NCBI GenBank assembly: GCA_038874075.1
Contig: JAVZDD010000024.1
Span: 1-8,711 of the forward strand
Direction: 5' to 3'
Origin: Jingweiarchaeum tengchongense
GTDB lineage: Archaea; Nanobdellota; Nanobdellia; Jingweiarchaeales; Jingweiarchaeaceae
Length of the DNA stretch: 8,711 bases
The position numbers and the translations under genes are program-made. The notes under the pieces were generated by a model. That model made no database searches. It was not told the origin of the DNA and saw only the letters and a program-made list of their open reading frames with translations. Below are positions 1 through 4,952 of this stretch, one piece after another. Positions within the stretch are counted from its first letter, which is position 1; every line of letters starts with the position of its first letter.

Positions 1-453
1 TTTCAATTCATGGAAGAGAAAAACGAATTTGATAAATTGGTGAACAGAATTTATAGCTTTTTTGTAAACTTTTACTATGAAACAAGGCTATTTTTTATCA
101 GGACTTATTATGAATTAACAAACAAAGAAATTTATCCTGGGGTAACGAAGAGTCATTACCTTTTTAACTCTATAGTGATCCTTCGTGCCTATAAGTTTGA
201 TATCCCTGCTGGGATTGATATAAACGCAAAGGTAACAGCGGAGGACTTTTTTAACATTCTTTACGAAATGCTTGGATTTAATGAAAGTGAGTTTGAAAAT
301 AGCGAGCAAGTTCCGACAACGGAAAAATATAGAATTATTTTTGCTCTCCACGGCAAAAGAAATTCGCCTCTTTTATCCAAGAAAGGCTATCTTACAAGAG
401 GAGAAGTTTTTGAAGAATTCCTTAGGCTTATTCAATCACAAAGTGGCTCATAG
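1..453 (+). CDS. C-terminal part of a protein with two degenerate SLH-like units
   Basis: The frame is open from the first base, and the first ATG (position 10) has no Shine-Dalgarno sequence in the nine bases before it, so the true start probably lies upstream of the window. Counting from that ATG there are 147 residues. Residues 41-90 follow the S-layer-homology pattern: a YPGV start, a helix containing LFNSIVILRA, an 'IPAGIDINAKVTAEDF' turn and a closing helix ending MLGF. Residues 106-142 look like a second, shorter unit (YRIIFALHGK, then GYLTRGEVFEEFLRLI, close to the ITRAEfa signature). No signal peptide or membrane segment is visible in this part. In the SLH family such units bind cell-wall polymers or occur in envelope proteins. 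A role in the envelope is inferred from this resemblance and from the surface-protein genes downstream. The match is divergent, so another helical family is possible. The gene ends in TAG, and a 584-bp regulatory region separates it from the next gene. Confidence 0.6.
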   Translation, partial: FQFMEEKNEFDKLVNRIYSFFVNFYYETRLFFIRTYYELTNKEIYPGVTKSHYLFNSIVILRAYKFDIPAGIDINAKVTAEDFFNILYEMLGFNESEFENSEQVPTTEKYRIIFALHGKRNSPLLSKKGYLTRGEVFEEFLRLIQSQSGS

Positions 454-464
454 GGGTGTATACT

Positions 465-495
465 TTTTACACAGAGTGTGTAAATTTTACACAGA
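465..495. promoter_or_regulatory. Cluster of three TTTACACA half-sites (candidate activator-binding site)
   Basis: TTTACACA lies at 466-473, its reverse complement TGTGTAAA at 477-484, and TTTACACA again at 486-493. The gaps are 3 and 1 bases, so two overlapping perfect 8-bp-arm palindromes share the middle half-site. The 11-mer TTTTACACAGA is repeated directly at 465-475 and 485-495, exactly 20 bp apart, about two helical turns. The cluster centre is about 155 bp upstream of the start predicted from the sigma-54-like promoter at 608-624, a distance typical of enhancer-type activator sites. Binding by a sigma-54 activator is inference. The first palindrome followed by TTTT could also act as a weak AT-rich terminator for the gene ending at 453. 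Confidence 0.55.
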
Positions 496-607
496 AATTG
501 CACAACTTTTAGGTTATAAAACAATATTTTTACTACAATAAAAAATCTTTAAAAATGCTTTTGAATTCAATGTTTGTTAGGTTTTTTACTTCTGCATTTT
601 TATAATT

Positions 608-625
608 TTGGCACGACTTTTGCAT
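608..625 (+). promoter_or_regulatory. Sigma-54 (RpoN) type -24/-12 promoter
   Basis: The sequence TTGGCACGACTTTTGCAT fits the published sigma-54 consensus YTGGCACGRNNNTTGCW at every defined position. GG is at 610-611 and GC at 622-623, with the invariant 10-base spacing. The predicted transcription start is near 635. A TATAAT hexamer overlaps at 625-630, but no acceptable -35 lies 16-18 bp upstream of it, so a sigma-70 reading is weaker. The promoter points toward the large surface-protein gene at 1038, leaving a leader of about 400 nt. Sigma-54 promoters need an ATP-dependent activator bound upstream, and the half-site cluster at 465-495 is the obvious candidate site. Confidence 0.7.
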
Positions 626-634
626 ATAATAGAT

Positions 635-1037
635 GGAAGGTTGTAGGATTTTTTGTGGTTGTCCTTCCCTTGCAAGGAGAAACTTGCAAGAGGTACCTTG
701 AAAACTGAACTGAGCAGAAGTGTAAGTAATAAGTTAAGTCAAATGTTTAGTGAGAAAACATTACACAGTTTCAACATATGTGAAGTTTTAAGAGGTTTTT
801 AGCTTGTTCAAAATAAAAAGATTTTAATAGGTTTTTACTGCTTTTGGGTGTTGAAGGCACTTTGCAAACTGGCGCTAAGGTTGTGGCACTTAGCACAGGC
901 AAAAGCCTTCAGGATTCAAAAGTAGTTTAAAAATAATATAACACTCACTTAAAAGTGGAGGTGAGATTTGGATAAAAATTCCACGAAAAGCAACAAAAAT
1001 CAAAAATTAATCGCTTTGAAAGGAGGCGAAAGCATTT
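635..1037 (+). other. Long structured 5' leader of the surface-protein gene
   Basis: About 400 nt without a sizeable gene lie between the predicted transcription start and the ATG at 1038. Elements seen in order: a GGAAGG/CCTTCC stem (635-640 with 663-668) at the predicted 5' end; a hairpin of two CTTGCAAG copies (669-676 and 683-690) around a GAGAAA loop; the palindrome AGGTACCT (691-698), running into a segment resembling rRNA-operon leaders (694-710); a 7-bp hairpin AATGTTT/AAACATT (742-762); the long hairpin at 837-926; a CTCAC/GTGAG stem (944-948 with 961-965) that would cover a Shine-Dalgarno sequence; and finally the main ribosome site at 1021-1026. Long stable leaders are known for some highly expressed S-layer genes. 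No named riboswitch or RNA family was recognised. Confidence 0.55.
837..926 (+). other. ~90-nt long imperfect RNA hairpin in the leader
   Basis: Successive complementary blocks nest in register. 837-846 pairs with 917-926 (10 bp, one G-U). 847-849 pairs with 914-916 through wobbles. 852-858 (TGAAGGC) pairs with 905-911. 861-865 (TTTGC) pairs with 899-903. 869-871 pairs with 896-898. 874-879 (GCTAAG) pairs with 889-894, leaving a nine-base loop at 880-888. This gives more than 30 pairs, interrupted only by small internal loops, which is far more than expected in plain AT-rich spacer. It could stabilise the mRNA, be a processing site or be a regulatory RNA. It matches no family I recognise, including tmRNA, SRP RNA and RNase P RNA. 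Confidence 0.55.
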
Positions 1038-1054
1038 ATGAAGAAACTAATTAA
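968..1054 (+). CDS. Possible 28-codon leader peptide, TTG start
   Basis: A strong Shine-Dalgarno GGAGGTGAG (957-965) sits six bases, counted from GGAGG, before a TTG at 968. The frame runs 28 codons to TAA at 1052-1054, giving a hydrophilic Lys/Asn-rich peptide (starting MDKNSTKSNKNQK). It ends 17 bases inside the surface-protein gene, in a different frame, and spans that gene's ribosome site. Ribosomes translating it would cross the downstream initiation region, so coupling or regulation of the main start is plausible. The Shine-Dalgarno can pair in a CTCAC/GTGAG stem (944-948 with 961-965). A non-coding role for the ribosome site, such as ribosome standby or mRNA protection, is an alternative. 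The evidence is only the spacing and the open frame. Confidence 0.3.
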   Translation: MDKNSTKSNKNQKLIALKGGESIYEETN

Positions 1055-4000
1055 CATTGTTGTCGCACTTACATTGCTTCTTTCTCTTGTTGCACCATTC
1101 AGAGTGCAGACAGCAAGTGCAGCAGCTTCAGTCACAATTTTAGATGACGCTAAGGCTGTTAGCACTACAAGCCCTCTTAGATACTTCCAGTTATCACCTA
1201 ACTATCCGCCAACTTTAGGTAACACTTACACGGCTGGATCTTATACAAGTGGTACTTGGATATACAAAATGGGTGATCTTATTAACATTAAGATCTCAGG
1301 AGTTACGCTTGGGACATCTCTACATGTAGAAATCTACGATGTTACTGGTACAGGAACAGGAAGTTACCAAGAGTTCGTATTCACTCAAGATCCTATGACT
1401 ATTGGTGTTCCTACTGCAAACGTAAAGAATGATGGTCCTTATACAGTAAGGGTTTATAGTGGTTCAAATCTTCTTGCAGAATCACCTGTTTTCTATATAA
1501 AGTACAATCTTACTGAGGCAACTAAAAATGTTCCAAGTTGCATAGGTAGTAAAATAGTTTTAACTGGTTATGTAACAAGAGCACAAGGTTATCCTATTAC
1601 TCAACCGTTGTATGTTTGGTTAGTTGATCCAAATGGCAAAGCAATTGCCCTTCAATATATTGATCCAGCAGTTAACCCAGCAGGTCAATACTACCTTACT
1701 CAGACGGTAACTTCAACAGGTACATATAGATTGCTTATTTCTGATAACTATCCTACAACTGCAAATTATGATTATGATGCAATGGTTTATTCATCTTATT
1801 CGAATACTCCCAAGATTCAAATAAAGATCTCTCCTTATATTTCCCCAATTCGTCTTTACAAAGGCCAGAATGGGCAGCCTTTGTTGATTAAAGTTGAAAA
1901 AGTATATGTTGACTATCCATATGTTGACCCAGAACCATATACAGGGTTAACAATTTTGGACTGGACCATTAATAACGCAACTGTTGCTAGCTATGCTGAA
2001 ATATCTCCAGGTTTCTACAGATTTGTTCTTGACATTGGTAGCGTAGTTGATGTAAGATTGAAAGTAACTATTTCTTCAACACTTTACTCTAATCAACTTG
2101 TATTCAATACCGTAGATCTTTCTGTATTTAACCCATATGTTGATGTAACTGCACCAGATGCAATGCCTCCATACGGAGAAGGTCCATGGACTCTTGATTC
2201 AGTTCAGAGTGTATACGACAAACTTCCTTGCACAATTGGTAATAGTTTCGAAATAAAAGTTGGTTCTTGGCCAATTCCTAGTACATTAGTAAGTGACTGG
2301 CAAGTTAGAACTTTCTCATGGAATCTGAATGGTGAAGGTGCAGTGGATTTAAGTGGTGGTAACATCCATGGCAATGGTGACACCATAAAGGTTCTTGTAA
2401 CCAAGAGCGGCTCAATTTCCGTTACGGCAACAATGGTTGCGTGGGAGAGAGTAAATAAAACTTGCGACATTTCTTCAACTAATGCATGTTGCCATACCTA
2501 CGAGAAGACTTTTGACATTTGCTCTGTGAGCTCTTGCGAATATAACGGAACAACAATTACGGGGACTAATGTTTCTGATGGCAATGTTCCAGTAAGCTTC
2601 TCTACTACGTCTGGGGATCTTCTACCGAGATATCCAGTTAATCTTAGCGTTGCTGTAACGAGCGGACAGTCAAAACCACAAGATTTAACATGCTCGTGCC
2701 CAGACTTTATAGTAACTATGTACATGGTTGATGCAGAAGGTAACATTGTTCCTAATGCATTTACGGTTGATACATGGCTGTTGGATCCAATTACTGGAAA
2801 ACCGCTGACAGCAACTGGATCTGTAATTTGGTACAATCCTCAACACGTAACAGGACCAAATATTCCGGATGCTCCAATACAGGTATTTGGTAACGCAGGT
2901 TCGACTTCAAGTGGAACTCCTGTTGCACTTTATGACGAAAATGGAAACCTTGTGACAGGTGCTTTGAAGTATCAAGATTGCCCGTTCGGATTACAAGGAA
3001 TTTCATTTAATCAGACTACAGTTAATAATACCATTGTCGTAAAGGTATTTGGCAAGAGCCAGAAATTTGATACTTGTGGACAACCTATTATTACTTACCC
3101 GATGATTGCAGAGGAATTCAATCCATTTGGTGTAACTCCATCTGTAAATACTCTTAATTCATCTGCTACAATTACTGAGGGAACCGTTGATCCTGATGAA
3201 ATGTTAGCAGGTGTTCCTGCAATTATTGACATCACAGACCCTGGTTTCTCGTATGATAAGGGTATTGCCGGTTGGACACAGCCTTCATTTGTATATTACA
3301 ATTTAGAGAGCGGTATGACAGTAACTTCATCGAAGACCGATACTGGTTATAGGTTTGTGTTCAATAGACCATTCTCCACATCTGGAACCTTTAAGATTGT
3401 TGGGGAATCCTATAGAACAGATTACAAGGTTAAAGAGACTGTATCAATTGAAATCAAGGTTCTAAAGCCGACATTTACAGTTCAGCTCGGCCTTAAAGAT
3501 GGATCAGTAATTGACAATGATGGTATACTGACAACTGGCTTTGATGAATTAATTTACGTCAAAGCAGTAGATCCAAGAGGAATTCATGATTTCTCAACTG
3601 ATCCTAATTGGACGCTCTCAATTTCTGCAGTTAATAATTCATGCGGATTGCCATCATCTAAGGTTTGTGGTGTAGTTGAAGGTCCAGGCTGCTCTTACGG
3701 ATTACCATTAAGGGTTGTAGGATACGACAATCCTAACCTTGCAGATACACCTCAGGCAAAACTATACTTTGTAAGCAATGGGGCAAAAATCTCAGTTACC
3801 ACATTTAAGTTTGTTGATCCTACAGTTAGCGTTGATCCAACCGAAGTTCCATTTACGATTCCTGCAACTGCAACACATCTTACATTCACCGTGAAAGATG
3901 CTCATGGACATGGTGCGCCTAACATTAGCGTTTCATTGCTTTCTGGCAATTCATCTGGTGCAGATGGTTATACTTGGACTGCGACTGGAGCTCTTACAGA

Positions 4001-4802
4001 TAAAGATGGCCATGCAGATTGGGCATTTGTTCCTCCATTCTCAGGAAAATACAGTGTGACTGCTACTGTAACTCTACCTTCTAACTTACAATGCGCATTA
4101 CCTTGCGGCTGGTATGGTATTAATACTAAAGCATCCTTTACCGCAGTTTACAAGGCGCCAGTAGTTGACAAAGAAGCACCAAAAGTGACAGTTTCTGCAC
4201 CAGATAAGGTAACTACTGCAACCGTTAAGGTTACAGGTAAGGCAACCGATAATGTCGGTGTTGTTTCTGTCTGGATTGGTGCAAAACAAGCATCCCTTGC
4301 ACCAGATGGAACATTCGAGGCAGTTCTTGATCTTGTTCCTGGTGACAACACATTTACAGTATCTGCATACGATGCGGCTGGCAATGTTGGTACCGCAACA
4401 CTGAAGGTCTCTTATGTTGTTCCTCAGGTAACAAAGATCGTCCTCAAGATCGGTTCCGACATTATGACAGTTAACGGAAAAGTTGTCCAGCTTGATGCTG
4501 CACCAGAAATCAGAGAAGGTAGAACCTTCTTACCTTTGAGAGCAATTGCAGAGGCATTTGGTGCACAAGTAACCTGGGTACCTGAAACACAGGGTATCAC
4601 AGTTGTTCTTGGCAACAACCAAATTGGCCTCCAGATTGGCAACAACACGGCAGTAGTTAACGGAAACGTCTTCTCTATTGTTCCTCCATACATTAAGAAC
4701 GGAAGAACAATGGTTCCTGTCCGTGTAATTGCTGAAGGTCTTGGTGCACAAGTCGAGTGGGATCCTGTTAACTACATTGTGACCATCACAATGCAAGGTT
4801 AG
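1038..4802 (+). CDS. Large secreted surface (S-layer-like) protein with C-terminal Cu_amine_oxidN1 pair
   Basis: 1254 residues. The ATG at 1038 follows AAAGGAGG (GGAGG ends 11 bases upstream), an in-frame TGA at 1017 rules out extension, and the first residues form a clear signal peptide (KK, hydrophobic core, cleavage near ASA/A, residues 27-30). Residues ~30-920 are a string of beta-rich, Ig-like segments that I cannot assign to named families. Residues ~924-1038 resemble a Big_1/invasin-like Ig domain (VKDAHGHGAPNISVSL, then TDKDGHADWAFVPPFSGKY). Residues ~1043-1128 are a glucodextranase-B-like Ig domain ending AYDAAGNVGTATLKV. Residues ~1132-1254 hold two Cu_amine_oxidN1 units, each with VNG, GRT and a (V/L)P(V/L)R..IAE..GAQV.W core. 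That module has no His here and is not an oxidase; anchoring or assembly is the likely role. Sixteen cysteines (168 to 1023, densest at 476-500) are unusual for an S-layer-type protein and suggest disulfides after export. Its own promoter, structured leader and strong terminator suggest one abundant monocistronic product. S-layer or sheath function is inferred. Confidence 0.85.
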   Translation: MKKLINIVVALTLLLSLVAPFRVQTASAAASVTILDDAKAVSTTSPLRYFQLSPNYPPTLGNTYTAGSYTSGTWIYKMGDLINIKISGVTLGTSLHVEIYDVTGTGTGSYQEFVFTQDPMTIGVPTANVKNDGPYTVRVYSGSNLLAESPVFYIKYNLTEATKNVPSCIGSKIVLTGYVTRAQGYPITQPLYVWLVDPNGKAIALQYIDPAVNPAGQYYLTQTVTSTGTYRLLISDNYPTTANYDYDAMVYSSYSNTPKIQIKISPYISPIRLYKGQNGQPLLIKVEKVYVDYPYVDPEPYTGLTILDWTINNATVASYAEISPGFYRFVLDIGSVVDVRLKVTISSTLYSNQLVFNTVDLSVFNPYVDVTAPDAMPPYGEGPWTLDSVQSVYDKLPCTIGNSFEIKVGSWPIPSTLVSDWQVRTFSWNLNGEGAVDLSGGNIHGNGDTIKVLVTKSGSISVTATMVAWERVNKTCDISSTNACCHTYEKTFDICSVSSCEYNGTTITGTNVSDGNVPVSFSTTSGDLLPRYPVNLSVAVTSGQSKPQDLTCSCPDFIVTMYMVDAEGNIVPNAFTVDTWLLDPITGKPLTATGSVIWYNPQHVTGPNIPDAPIQVFGNAGSTSSGTPVALYDENGNLVTGALKYQDCPFGLQGISFNQTTVNNTIVVKVFGKSQKFDTCGQPIITYPMIAEEFNPFGVTPSVNTLNSSATITEGTVDPDEMLAGVPAIIDITDPGFSYDKGIAGWTQPSFVYYNLESGMTVTSSKTDTGYRFVFNRPFSTSGTFKIVGESYRTDYKVKETVSIEIKVLKPTFTVQLGLKDGSVIDNDGILTTGFDELIYVKAVDPRGIHDFSTDPNWTLSISAVNNSCGLPSSKVCGVVEGPGCSYGLPLRVVGYDNPNLADTPQAKLYFVSNGAKISVTTFKFVDPTVSVDPTEVPFTIPATATHLTFTVKDAHGHGAPNISVSLLSGNSSGADGYTWTATGALTDKDGHADWAFVPPFSGKYSVTATVTLPSNLQCALPCGWYGINTKASFTAVYKAPVVDKEAPKVTVSAPDKVTTATVKVTGKATDNVGVVSVWIGAKQASLAPDGTFEAVLDLVPGDNTFTVSAYDAAGNVGTATLKVSYVVPQVTKIVLKIGSDIMTVNGKVVQLDAAPEIREGRTFLPLRAIAEAFGAQVTWVPETQGITVVLGNNQIGLQIGNNTAVVNGNVFSIVPPYIKNGRTMVPVRVIAEGLGAQVEWDPVNYIVTITMQG

Positions 4803-4824
4803 TAGGATAACCTAGATATCAATG

Positions 4825-4850
4825 AAGCCCCCCGAAAGGGGGGCTTTTTT
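4825..4850 (+). terminator. Rho-independent terminator of the large surface-protein gene
   Basis: AAGCCCCCC pairs with GGGGGGCTT around a GAAA tetraloop (4834-4837), with a run of six T at 4845-4850. It starts 22 bases after the stop codon at 4800-4802. The all-GC core and GNRA loop make it a very strong hairpin, which separates this gene from the unit downstream. Confidence 0.95.
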
Positions 4851-4887
4851 GATTTATGGTAAAGAAGCCTTTTTTAAAATTAGATTT

Positions 4888-4915
4888 TTGTCTTTGTTGC
4901 AATTTATAATATAAT
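4888..4915 (+). promoter_or_regulatory. Vegetative (sigma-70/A type) promoter for the downstream two-gene unit
   Basis: A TATAAT at 4910-4915 is preceded by TTGTCT at 4888-4893 with a 16-bp spacer; the -35 matches TTGACA at four of six positions. A second overlapping TATAAT starts at 4905. The expected start is near 4922, giving a short leader of about 30 nt before the ATG at 4953, in contrast to the ~400-nt leader of the previous gene. Confidence 0.6.
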
Positions 4916-4952
4916 TAGCATAGCATTAAATACATAAATAGGAGCCGTTGAA

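Noticed and set aside
466..488. Terminator of the first gene
   Set aside because: The hairpin has a 3-base loop, only three GC pairs per arm and a short T run, so it would be weak. The third half-site at 486-493 is not explained by a terminator.
465..493. TTTTACACA copies (465-473 and 485-493) as DnaA boxes of a replication origin
   Set aside because: Two copies do match the loose box TTWTNCACA and AT-rich DNA follows, but no dnaA, dnaN or other origin gene is in view, and a well-placed sigma-54 promoter gives a better explanation. Skew analysis of the genome would settle it.
272..541. 89-codon open frame overlapping the end of the first gene
   Set aside because: It starts inside the SLH-like frame, lacks a ribosome site, gives a low-complexity basic peptide, and its tail is a translation of the TTTACACA repeat region.
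631..965. Known riboswitch, tmRNA, SRP RNA or rRNA fragment
   Set aside because: None of the conserved cores I know (such as the SRP GGAA tetraloop region, the tmRNA ends or 16S/23S signatures) is present; only the short rRNA-leader-like box is shared.
2204..2836. Minus-strand open frames inside the large gene (also at 4098-4796, 5129-7747 and 8470-8652)
   Set aside because: They lie opposite well-supported secreted-protein genes, lack ribosome sites and show no recognisable protein features.
4435..4799. Copper amine oxidase enzyme
   Set aside because: Only the N-terminal-like PF07833 module is present, with no His ligands and no catalytic domain; the family name is historical. The same applies to 7407-7784.
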